DNA from: Cordylochernes scorpioides
Lineage: Eukaryota; Arthropoda; Arachnida; Pseudoscorpiones; Chernetidae
DNA: 64,000 nucleotides
Assembly: GCA_030710605.1 (NCBI GenBank)
Contig: CP092874.1
Span: 71,404,083-71,468,082 of the forward strand
Direction: 5' to 3'
Shown here: one piece after another, positions 20,811 to 30,608 of the stretch
Layout: every line of letters starts with the position of its first letter
Numbering within the stretch: position 1 is the stretch's first letter
Made by a program: the position numbers and the translations under genes
Notes under the pieces: generated by a model
What the model was told of the DNA's origin: nothing
What the model saw: the letters and a program-made list of their open reading frames with translations, nothing else
Databases searched by the model: none

Positions 20811-21420
20811 GTATATATATATATGGTAATTTAAGCCAACAACCCCATGTATATAACCCATAACAAGACCTTAATGTTATATAATAGAAACACAGCTGTC
20901 AATGATTATACGCACTATCGACATGTGTCTTTACATCATTGTATGCAATGCAATTTGTACAAACAGGATAAATACTTAATTAAAAAAAAGGCTCTGTAAT
21001 TGATTAAGAGTTGAGCTAAAGCAGAGATCGAGCATATAGTATTGCCAAAACAACAAAGTCTAAAGATGGAAACGGCCACAGCACCAGTGTACAATTTCAC
21101 CAGACGACCCAAGCCTCTCCCACATGTACTGTAATGCAATACTCCCCTTTCTCGGGAAAGATATATATAAGGCCCCCCCATCTTTAGCTAAAAATACAGC
21201 CAGTTCACCCCTCGTGCAAGCCCGCGTCGATCGTACCTTATGTCGATCTCATCTAACATGTAGTCAGTAAGGACTCTTCCATCTCCATCTTTCGCTCCTA
21301 GCTCAACTTTTATCTGCGAAAATCTAGTACAAGTTTATCCTTTTACTATTTCTCTCTCTATACACTTGTCTGACACTGATCTCTATTAAAATTATCCTTA
21401 GTCATTTGTGGCATATACTG
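20811..21420 (+). repeat. Interspersed repeat A, copy 2
   Basis: Aligns with the reverse complement of 8720-9330. It starts in a TA run, then GGTAATTTAAGCCAACAAC. GATATATATAAGGCC near 21159 is a good TATA-like box in both copies, followed by a C/T-rich stretch with no A-rich ORF. The function is unknown; it could be an LTR, a promoter region of a LINE, or a SINE-like unit. Confidence 0.62.
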
Positions 21421-21704
21421 TGTAATATCCATGAAATCATTATTAAATTAGATAATCTATAAAAGACACCTTCTGGAGATTTAGCAACCCACTGAAGACG
21501 CTGGGATCTATTTCAGAGAGGGAAATTATAGCAATAGATCTCTATAATTTCTACAGATCAATTGTAAATAGATTCATACACAAAAGATATAGTGAGGAAA
21601 GTTTTAGGACAGATGTGTAAAGAAATTCCTCATTAAACTAAGGCTCACGTGTACTTGGAAAAAAAAGGGGAATTACTGTATTATCCTTTGTCCCTGCATT
21701 ATAT

Positions 21705-21830
21705 TAAATAATCTATAAAATAATGGTCGGCTCTCCCATCAAAATAGACGCTGGAATTGATCGCCGTCTATTGGCCGTCTCTACAGACTAGAGGACTCGG
21801 GTCAGTGACAAGCCGAGCATTATTAATTAT
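21705..21830 (+). repeat. Interspersed repeat B, copy 2
   Basis: Matches 11740-11860 over a TATAAAA-like box and the GTCTATTGGCCGTC block. It lies about 100 bases before LINE RT remnants on the same strand. Confidence 0.5.
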
Positions 21831-21959
21831 GAAGCACCCATTTAGCTTTAAATCTCTGAGATCATCCAACAACAATAAGGGATCTCAGATAAAGAGAAGC
21901 ATGTTATTATTAGAAACTATAAACCTGAATATAAGACCAAATTAACATTTTTATAGAAA

Positions 21960-22620
21960 TATAAGATGTTGAAAATATTATTTCAAAATCAGGTATCAAG
22001 GAGACACCAGGTCCAGATTTTATCAGTAATAATATGATCAAACATGTAGGTACACTTTTAATCCCGATTCTTATAGCAAAGATTCAACAAATGCGTTGAA
22101 TTAGGTTACTATCTGGATGTATGGAAAGACTCTATTTGTAAAGATTATACCAAAACCTAACAAAATAAGCTATGAGACAAGCAAAACTATAGACTTATAC
22201 TATTGACATTAACATTTGTAATATATTTAAAACAAAAGGGTTTCAATAATATCATGAAGGGAATAATCTAATGAGTATAAGGCAACATGGGTCTTACTAA
22301 AATTAAATCAACGAATAGTATAATGGTAGATATGATGGAAAACACACTGAAACACAGGCAGGAGAACTGGCTTCTTTGATCACAGTGGGTATGGCAGGCA
22401 CTTTCGACAATGTATGTTGACCAGCAATTATTAGAAGACTTGATTTTTAGTAGCATTCCCTCCAAATAGGTAAGAATCATACAATATTTCATTTAAACAG
22501 TAAAAGAAGGGCAAATTCCTCATATGGAAATACAAATATTACTAAAATCTGACAAAGAGATACCCTCAAGGCAGCCCTAATAAAGTCATATTTGCAGCTG
22601 TCGCTGTATTAAAGTATCAC
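21960..22620 (+). pseudogene. Ancient LINE reverse transcriptase remnant
   Basis: Three-frame reading gives KETPGPDFISNNMIKHVG, then IIPKPNKISYETSK, SIRQHGS, and AGTFDNVC.PAIIRRLDF. These correspond to A-PGPDGI-N-MIK, IPKP-K, RQ-GF and GAFDNVW-PAII of R1/I/Jockey-type RTs. Stops and shifts occur every few dozen codons, and the YADD box was not found. It is much older than LINE-1 of this window. Confidence 0.6.
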
Positions 22621-22846
22621 AGCAAAGGTACAGTACACAACTCCATTCCATCAGAGTCGGTAGTTCTATATTCCAATACAATTTTTAATAATAGGATGTG
22701 GGGGTAGCACCATAAAACAAAAGAATGAAATATGTATGAGAGGAAACAAAAATATTATCCATATAAGTTATATACTAGATATTTATTCAAAATAAACAAA
22801 TTTAGGGAACATTTCTATACTGGTAAGATATGCTATTTATATAGTG

Positions 22847-23454
22847 ATCTAGATAGAGGTGACTTGAAGTTACAAATTTGCCTTTATAAAGGGGAAAGCC
22901 TAGATCTCCATCTATTCTGGCGAGACAAAATATAAGAACCCTATCACTCTTTTTAAGTTACTTAAAGCCCTTCTGGGCCCATGCGAAATCTAAGTTAGTT
23001 TCTGCTCAAAAAGGGGGTACTAAGCCATAATGGCAAAGAGGCTTACCTTTTCCCGAAAGCGCCGGTGAAAGTCTGGTCTCCTTCTTTCTGCGTCCCGAGC
23101 CCGACTGTAGACTGCCCTCTGACTGATCGACTCTGAATGATTCCCCTATTTAGCAAAGAAAACCCTCTTTTATCCTTGTCCCTCTCCATTTTCATTCGCT
23201 GCTCGCGCCAAAGTTTCTATTGGTTGGCATTTTCATTCGTCGAAAGAAAACACGCACGTGATCATGACCACGCCTCCAATTTACCGTGTTGCCGCGAGTG
23301 AAAAAAACAAACAAAAAAACATTGTAGATTGAAAAACAAATTAATTCCTTTAGGAAATTAAATAACATATATATTCCGAGTATTAATAAAAAGAAATTAT
23401 AGATTTAAATGTTTATATGATAAATTATTTTCATTTGGTCACCTCTATCTAGAT
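22847..23454. repeat. 608-bp segment bounded by a 17-bp inverted repeat
   Basis: ATCTAGATAGAGGTGAC at 22847-22863 recurs in inverse at 23438-23454. The interval holds a GC-richer block (23040-23300) with CCCGAAAGCGCCGG and no ORF. It could be a small non-autonomous DNA transposon or a chance pairing; no target duplication is evident. Confidence 0.35.
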
Positions 23455-23703
23455 ATTAAATGAGGGGCATATATGTACATATGGTACAGCAGCTTCCAGC
23501 ACGGATGTCTCTGGATGTCACTGGTGTCTTATTCTCCACCAGGCATCTGCTTTCGGCATGGAAGTCTGGTGTCATCAAGTGTCTAGGTTTCTGGGCAAAA
23601 AGGTAGTCTATAAGTCTATGTGGGAGGGAAGCCATGTATCCAGTTGATGTTGATCATACATCTTCTGTTGGGGTATGATTACAAAAACGTACCCCAACAA
23701 AGG

Positions 23704-24985
23704 TTTAATGAGACAAGAAAAGTTAAAAGAGTTCAAGTTGGGAATGAAAAAAACAACAGTTTATGTTTACTAAAGTATCACAAGAGAGTGAAGCGGCGGT
23801 GCATGCAAGCTACGTTTTATCTGAGATGATAGCTAAACACTCAAAACCTTTTACTGAAGGTGATTTCATCAAGGGATGTTTATTTAAAGCTGCAGAAATT
23901 GTTTGTCCTGGAAGAGTGAAGACGTTTCAAGCAATATCTTTGTCTAGAAATACCGTTGTGAAAAGAGTTACTGATATGGCCAGAAATTTAAATGATCAGA
24001 TAAAAGAAAAATCATCTTGTTTCGAAGCATTTTCCATTGCCCGTGATGAGAGTACGGACATTGGGGGCGTAGCTCAGTTAGCTGGTTTTTTTTCGAGCTT
24101 GCGACACGGATTTCAACATTTTTGAGGAATTATTGGAACTAGCACGGCACTACTACAGGAGAAGATATATTTAATTTTGCGTTTATGATCTTCTGCAAAA
24201 ATACAATTTACCTCAATCAAAATTGACTTCTGTAGCAACAGATGGAGCTCCTTCAATGACTGGAAAAACCAACGGTTTCGTAGCATTACGGCGAAAAAAA
24301 CTAAGTGAAATTTCTGATGGTTCCAATATTCATCATACGCATTGCATTATACATCAGGAAGTATTATGTACGAAGGTAATAAAAATGGAAAATGTGTTGA
24401 CACCAATCAAAAAATTCATCAATTTCATAAGATCTCGAGGTTTAAATCAGCGACAGTTCTCTCTGCTCTTAACTGAATTAGAAAGCGAATATTCAGGTTT
24501 ATTATACTATACCGAGGTACGTTGGCTATCATGCTCCAAGGTTCTCAAACAATTTTGGGACTTGAAAGAAGAAATATGTCAGTTTTTAATAACCAAGAAT
24601 CAAGACATCAATTTGTTTCCAGATCAATTATGGTTTCAAGATTTTCCCTTCATGGTTGACATAACAAAACACTTGTCGGATTTAAATTTGAAACTGCAAG
24701 GAAAGAATCAGATCATTACCAACATGTGTGACCGAGTTAATGCATTCAAATGTAAGCTAGTTCTTTGGGAAAAGCAGTTGAAAAACGAAGATTTAATGCA
24801 CTTTCCGACATGCAACATGTACAAATCAAGTTTAGGTGAAACTGCATCGTATCAAAAATATGCGGAAAAAATTTTAAGTCTTAGAAATGAATTTGAAACA
24901 AGGTTTTCTGATTTCAAATCTTTGGAAGGCAAGTTTACTTTGTTTTCTTCGATTTTCTCGATAAATATAGAATCAGTACCTAATC
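23704..24985 (+). pseudogene. hAT-A transposase, central part
   Basis: Continues from the AAGG target duplication. HASYVLSEMIAKHSKPFTEG, RDESTDIGGVAQLAGFF (catalytic Asp region) and, after a shift near 24125, LTSVATDGAPSMTG (second Asp) and YYTEVRWLSCSKVLKQFW (the hAT R-W motif). Interrupted at 24985 by copia-1 after the codons for SINIESVPN. The hAT transposase cuts and rejoins element ends. Two frame breaks besides the insertions make it non-functional. Confidence 0.87.
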
Positions 24986-25243
24986 TGTTACGCAAACTTT
25001 GACTTTAATCATCATCGATGCTGACGTCACTACTATTACGTCACACTTCTACGCTTCATGACTTTCCTGTTTGATTCTTTGCTCGCAGGTTTACAACAAT
25101 TTGTATGGGAACAAGTCGTTCCTTAAATAAATATATATTTGTTTATATCTAAAGGGATGTCCTTGTAACTACAAATTACGTGAGTACAAAACAACTCGAA
25201 ATCCTTAGAAAGAAACATCGTATTTTTGCTTAAGCCTATATCA
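24986..25243 (+). repeat. Copia-1 5' LTR
   Basis: TGTTACGC...TATATCA. Carries a perfect CRE palindrome TGACGTCA (25022-25029) and TTACGTCA (25036-25043), likely enhancer sites for ATF/CREB-type factors, and an AT-rich AAATAAATATATATTTG stretch. Confidence 0.95.
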
Positions 25244-25246
25244 ATT

Positions 25247-25264
25247 TGGTAGCAGAGCGTGGTT
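25247..25264 (+). promoter_or_regulatory. Copia-1 primer-binding site (tRNA-iMet)
   Basis: TGGTAGCAGAGCGTGGTT three bases after the LTR. The TGGTAGCAGAG core complements the 3' end of initiator tRNA-Met, the usual primer of copia-type elements. Confidence 0.85.
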
Positions 25265-25363
25265 TGGGCGCGCGAATTGGACTAGCCGCCAATTGATCCA
25301 TTTAAATCAAAAAGGATATTAAATAATTGGACTAACCGCCAATTTAGAAAGAAAAAAAGTTGA

Positions 25364-26491
25364 ATGAAAATGGATACCCATAACTTAGCAAAAATCGAAC
25401 AGTTAACAGAAAACAACTATACAACGTGGTCCATGAAAATGGAAGCAATTCTAGATTCAAAAGATCTCTTCGAGGACGTAATTGTTAATGACGAGCCAGA
25501 CTTTACAAATAATAAACTAGAATATGATATTTGGAAGAAAAAGAATCGGGAAGCATACAGCCTAATAATATTGTCACTTTCGGATGACTTAACAATCATC
25601 TTTCGAGGCGATAAAAGGGCCAAAAGAATTTGGTACAACATAAAGAAAAGGTTTGAAGGATCTCTAGAAAATAAAAGGATAGACCTAATGTTGGATCTAG
25701 CCAGACTAAAATTGAACCCAAATGAAAATGTTAACATGTATATTGTACGAGCACAGAAACTGGCACAAGAGATCACCCAGCTAGGAAAGACTGTAACAGA
25801 AAGAGAACTTATACGATACATTGTTGAAGGACTCACACCTAACTTTGACACGATCACAGCAGCACTGTCAATAAACAGAGGAATCTCCTTACCAGACTTG
25901 AGACAAACTCTACTGGATTTCGAGACGAAAAGACAGGACAGAAACAAAAATCATGAAAATGCTTTCAGATCATCAGGCAACAAATTCAAAGAAAAGTCAT
26001 GCTTCATTTGCAAAAGAAAAGGACATTTCAAGAAAGACTGTTGGTTCAACCCTAACAACAAAGGAAATCAAAAGAATACAACAAACATGGCCAGTACAAG
26101 GAACTACCATAAAGGACCAAAACAAAACAAAGACACGGCCAGATCAGCAATCCAAGAACGAACTGAGGAACCATCCCAACGAAGAGACTCCACTTCAGAA
26201 TACGCACTACATGTAATCACAAGGGAGGAACGCCCGACGACTCAGGACGTGTGGATAATTGATTCTGCGTGCACAAGCCACATGACTTCCCATGGTGAAT
26301 GGATCGAGCACAAGACGGAGGAGAGAAGAAGCATACAAGTGGCGGGAGAAGGGAGACACATCGAATCTGCCTCATCAGGATCAATCCAAGCTACTGTACA
26401 AGGTAAGGACAAACTTAACAACGCTGTAACCCTGCACAATGTCCTCCATGTACCACACCTGAAAGGAAATCTAATGTCATTCCAAGCGTAG
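25364..26491 (+). pseudogene. Copia-1 Gag and protease part of the polyprotein
   Basis: 375 residues. The N-terminal copia Gag domain (LTENNYTTWSMKMEAIL near residue 13) is followed by the CCHC knuckle CFICKRKGHFKKDC near 213 and the protease signature VWIIDSACTSHMTS near 297 (usual DSG replaced by DSA). It stops at 26491 because the reading frame shifts near 26480. The true polyprotein continues in the +2 phase at about 26480 with IPSVVKRGNSV. Protease would process the polyprotein, but its catalytic triplet is altered. Confidence 0.92.
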
Positions 26492-26514
26492 TAAAAAGAG
26501 GGAACTCTGTTCTT

Positions 26515-29313
26515 TTGAATTCTGAAGGAGCATACATATACTCTTCTGATGACAAGCTAATAGGAGCAGGCAACTTTGATGGTAACATGTACACATTGAA
26601 CCTATCACGTTTATCTGAAGCAACTCATGTTCCAAACGAACATTGCTTGAATTCAAAGGACAATTCTAGGACTGCATGGCACAGAAGGTTAGGACATCTT
26701 AGTGACAACAAACTAGACCCGATTTTGAAGAACAATCTTCTAAAAGGCTTGGACTCTATAAATGGTACCCTTGATCAAGGTGATGCTTGCTCATTGGGAA
26801 AAATGACCAAAGTACCCTATGTTCACACAGATAGCAATCAGGAAAGCTACCCCTTTGAAGCCATTTATGTTGATCTCTGTGGTCCAATGAGTATAAACTC
26901 CTTGGGCGGAAGTAAATATTTCTTGACCATCGTAGATGGATTTTCTAGGAGAATATTTGTAGAATTTCTCAAAGATAAACTCTCAGCAGCAGAAGTTTTG
27001 AAGAAGTTTATTGTAAAGAGAGAAAACGAGCTAAACTCAAAACTAAAACGACTCAGAACAGATAACGGAACAGAATTTATCAATAAAAACCTTGAAACCT
27101 TCATAGAATCCAATGGAATTAAAAATGAACTAACTACACCGTACACCCCAAGAAGCAATGGGAGAGTTGAAAGAGCTAACAGAACACTATTAGACAAAGG
27201 CCGAACACTTCTGGCAGACTCCCAATTACCCCTACACTTCTGGGCAGAAGCTGTGAATACAGCTGCATATCTGTACAACCTAACTCCCACAACCAATGAC
27301 CCAGACACTACCCCTATGGAAAAATGGAAAGGTAAAAAGCCATCCGTCTTTCACATCATGAGATTTGGTTGTGAAGTCTTCTATAAACTCGAGAATCATC
27401 AAAGACACAAACTAGAAGCTAAATCTAAGAGAGGAATATTTGTGGGCTATTCAAAATGCAGAAGAGCTTATCGAGTATTTGATATCACAGCGAGAGTCAT
27501 TCTTGAAACCGCAGACATTCACTTCAGAGAGAACAATAATGTCATCTCGGAAGAAAAACAAAGTGATAATAATACGGACACTGACACATATTTCTTCATT
27601 CAGGAGGATGAACAACTGGGCAATCGTGTTCTATCAGATGTTGATATTGAAGAGCCAGCACCAGATAACATGATCGACAGACAGACAGAGTCAAGTGGGT
27701 CAGACAGACCACAAAGAACTCGAACAACACCTAAAAGATTCAATGACTACGTTCTGGCTACTAGGAATGAAACCATTCCGAAAGACTATGAAGAAGCCAT
27801 CGCATGCGAAGACAAGAAACATTGGGAGAACGCAATGCTTGAGGAAATACAGAACATCTACTCACATCAAGTATGGGAACTGGTACCTAGACCTGTAAAC
27901 GCTAAAGTTGTTAAAAGTAAATGGGTGTTCAAAATATCTAAAGACCAAGAAAACAAAACTTACAAAGCTAGACTTGTTGCAATGGGATACAACCAAATCC
28001 CAGGAAGAGATTACAACGAAAGTTTCAGCCCTGTAATTAAAAATGCCACCTTCAGGACTATTTTGTCAATGGCAACAACAAAAGATTCAGTCATTAAACT
28101 ATTTGATGTGAAAGCAGCCTATCTAAATGGAAACATTGAAAACACAATATTCATGGAACAACCTGCTGGATTTGTCCAAGACAGAAACAAAGTTTGCAAA
28201 CTCAACAAAAGTATTTATGGTCTACCTCAATCCGGAAGATCGTGGTATGAGAAATTCAGTCAAGTACTTCATGACTGTGGACTGGAAAAACTTAAATCTG
28301 ATCCTTGCCTATTTAAATGGAAGAATGAAGACAAATACTTCTATGTAGGGATATATGTTGATGACTTTATCACTGTCTCAGATTCTGAAGATACCTCGAA
28401 CAGATTCATCAATAAATTGAGACATCACCTGGAAATAAAGGATGTAACATGTAAAGGCATGTTTTTGGGAATCAAGATCATACAAGACAAGGAGGGAATT
28501 TCGCTACAGCAAAGCCACTATGTACAACAAATATTGCAGAAATATGGACTGGAAAATTGTAAGGAAGTTCCAACACCAGGTTCCAAAGAAAACAATTTGG
28601 ACAATTATATTGAAGATGACAATTGTGATCAGCACACTTACCAAGAAGCCCTTGGAATGCTAATGTTTCTAGCTGTTAACACCAGACCCGACATCGCTTA
28701 CATCACTAGCAAACTTTCACAGTACTCCAGACAACCAAAACAGATGCACTGGACAGCAATCAAAAGAGTGATGAGATACCTACGAGGAACAATTGACCTA
28801 GGAGTGAAATTTGAAAGAGGGAAGACTGGAATCCTGAAGTCCTACACCGATGCCAGCTGGTCGACCATCCATGACGGAAAATCCAACGGTGGATATGTAT
28901 TGAAGCTCGGCGAAGCAACTATAGACTGGAAAAGTAGTAAACAACCACTCGTCGCCCTCTCCACAATGGAATCGGAAATGATAGCTGCTTGTGAAAGCTG
29001 CTGTCAAATCAAGTGGATAATAAACCTGTTGCGAGAGCTGGAAGAATGGAATTTCATGGAAAAACCAACTGCGATCTATACAGACAGTCAGTCATTGATC
29101 AACTGGATCTCCAGCCCTAAACAAAGCAGTCGCTGTAGACATATCAACAGAAAGTACCACTTCTTAAGAGACTGTTATAAATCCAGAGATATCTGCCTTC
29201 TGTACAAGCCATCTCAGGACCTGGAGGCGGATATCTTCACAAAGGACCTATCCCGAGACCAGATGAAGAAACACCTGGAGAACCTCAGCATCGTGGGAGT
29301 AAAGACAAAGTAA
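26515..29313 (+). pseudogene. Copia-1 Pol: integrase, RT, RNase H
   Basis: 932 residues without a stop. Zinc domain AWHRRLGHLSDNK (the C-x-x-C half reads GDACSLGK, one Cys missing). Integrase Asp in FEAIYVDLCGPM, Asp in LRTDNGTEF, Glu in NGRVERANRTL. RT from KSKWVFKISKDQ with FDVKAAYLNG and the YVDD box IYVDDFITVS. RNase H with YTDASWSTIHD and STMESEMIA, and a last module DLEADIFTKDLS. The gene order proves Ty1/copia. Only the frameshift before it and the weak protease suggest inactivity. Confidence 0.94.
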
Positions 29314-29322
29314 GGAGGGAAT

Positions 29323-29580
29323 TGTTACGCAAACTTTAACATCAATCATCATCGATGCTGACGTCAATACTTTTACGTCACACTTCTACGCTTCATGACT
29401 TTCCTATTTGATTCTTAGCTCGCTTGTTTACAACAATTTGTATGGGAACAAGTCGTTCCTTAAATAAATATATATTTGTTTATATCTAAAGTGATGTCCT
29501 CGTAACTACAAATTACGAGAGTACAAAGCAACTCGAAATCCTTAGAAAGAATCATCGTATTTTTGCATAAGCCTATATCA
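29323..29580 (+). repeat. Copia-1 3' LTR
   Basis: 258 bp, same ends as the 5' LTR. The polypurine tract AAGGAGGGA lies at 29312-29320, just before it. The CRE palindrome (29359-29366) and TTACGTCA (29373-29380) are conserved despite about 6% divergence of the LTRs. Confidence 0.95.
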
Positions 29581-29585
29581 TAATC

Positions 29586-29917
29586 ATATGCAAATGGAGG
29601 TAATAGATATCCAGTGCGATTCAGATTTAAAGGCAAAATTCATTGAAGTTGGCGTTTCTGAATTTTACAAATATTTGCCAGCCAGATTTGAAAACACTCG
29701 AAAATTAGCATATGAAATTATGTCCATGTTTGGAAGTACTTATCGGTGCGAGCAGTTATTTTCACTTATGAAAGGAAATAAGTCTCCAGTCAGATCGAGA
29801 ATTACTGACGTTCACCTTGGGTAAATTTTAAAATTAATCACTGCGAACAAGAATTCCCCCGAAGTAGGAAAGATGGTAGCAGAAAAGAGATGCCAAATAT
29901 CAGGGAGAAAATATTAA
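29586..29917 (+). pseudogene. hAT-A transposase, C-terminal dimerisation domain
   Basis: Resumes after the copia-1 duplication: MQMEVIDIQCDSDLKAKF, then FYKYLPARFENTRKLAYEIM and FGSTYRCEQLFSLMKGNKS, the hATC dimerisation motif. One in-frame TAA (29822-29824) interrupts it; matching sequence continues to GRKY-stop at 29917. The same protein end is found in copy B. Confidence 0.87.
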
Positions 29918-30070
29918 CTTTACTTTCTTTTTTCTTATTAGTATTTTTTAAAATAAACCTACATAAATGTTACTATAAAAATGTAATTACTTGTTTTCTT
30001 TTTTTGCGGCCCACATAATCTTATTACTTTTTTATTTGGCCCGTGTTAAGATTTGAGTTTGACATGCATG

Positions 30071-30608
30071 ATCTAGTGTAATATCCGCGGCTAACAATGA
30101 TCCAGTGTAATCTCCGCGGCTAACAATGATCCAGTGTAATCTCCGCGGCTAACAATGATCCAGTGTAATCTCCGCGGCTAACAATGATCCAGTGTAATCT
30201 CCGCGGCTAACAATGATCCAGTGTAATCTCCGCGGCTAACAATGATCTAGTGTAATATCCGCGGCTAACAATGATCCAGTGCAATCTCCGCGGCTAACAA
30301 TGATCCAGTGTAATCTCCGCGGCTAACAATGATCCAGTGTAATCTCCGCGGCTAACAATGATCCACTCTTATGATCTCCGCGGCTAACAATGATCCAGTG
30401 TAATCTGCGCGGCTAACAATGATCCAGCCAAATATCCGCGGCAACAATGAACCACTATTATAATCTCCGCGGCTAACAATGATCCAGTGTAATCTGCGCG
30501 GCTAACAATGATCCAGCCAAATATCCGCGGCTAACAATGAACCACTATTATATTCTCCGCGGCTAACAATGATCTAGTGTAATCTGTGCGGCTAACAATG
30601 ATCTAGTG
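30071..30608. repeat. 29-bp minisatellite, left part of a split array
   Basis: About 18 units of roughly 29 bp with the core CTCCGCGGCTAACAATGAT followed by CCAGTGTAAT or CTAGTGTAAT. Some units carry longer variants (CCACTCTTAT, CCAGCCAAAT). The array lies between the right end of hAT-A and the left end of hAT-B, and continues at 59457 beyond the giant element. Confidence 0.95.

Larger units (their letters stand above)
20737..23699. mobile_element. 2.96-kb insertion with LTR-type ends in hAT-A
   Basis: Begins TGTTGTATTCCCG and ends TACCCCAACA, with AAGG on both sides (20733-20736 and 23700-23703). Copy B shows the uninterrupted site with a single AAGG (about 32379-32382). Ends of TGTTG...CAACA and a 4-bp duplication are the same as for the 26-kb element's LTRs. 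Read on the minus strand it opens with a short hairpin TGTTGGGGTA...TACCCCAACA, as the giant LTR opens with TGTTGGG...CCCAACA. It is likely a solo LTR of a relative, itself loaded with older repeats. That identity is inference. Confidence 0.65.
24986..29580 (+). mobile_element. Copia-1: Ty1/copia LTR retrotransposon inserted in hAT-A
   Basis: 4595 bp with two 258-bp LTRs (24986-25243 and 29323-29580), an initiator-tRNA-Met primer site, gag-pol with integrase before RT, and a polypurine tract. Target duplication TAATC at 24981-24985 and 29581-29585; hAT-B shows the same site without the element. By eye the LTRs differ at about 15 of 258 positions, so the insertion is not recent. Confidence 0.96.
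20062..30070 (+). mobile_element. hAT copy A, split by two later insertions
   Basis: Left end CAAGCATGTTAAACTC and right end GAGTTTGACATGCATG are imperfect inverted repeats that match hAT copy B. Removing the insertions 20737-23699 and 24986-29580 (with one copy each of their target duplications) leaves about 2.4 kb, the size of copy B. The flanking 8-mers differ (CTCTACAC left, ATCTAGTG right), so a clean 8-bp duplication is not seen. One end may have been rearranged. Confidence 0.85.

Noticed and set aside
30071..30608. CRISPR-like regularly spaced array
   Set aside because: Units are head-to-tail minisatellite repeats with no unique spacers, in a eukaryotic genome with no cas genes.
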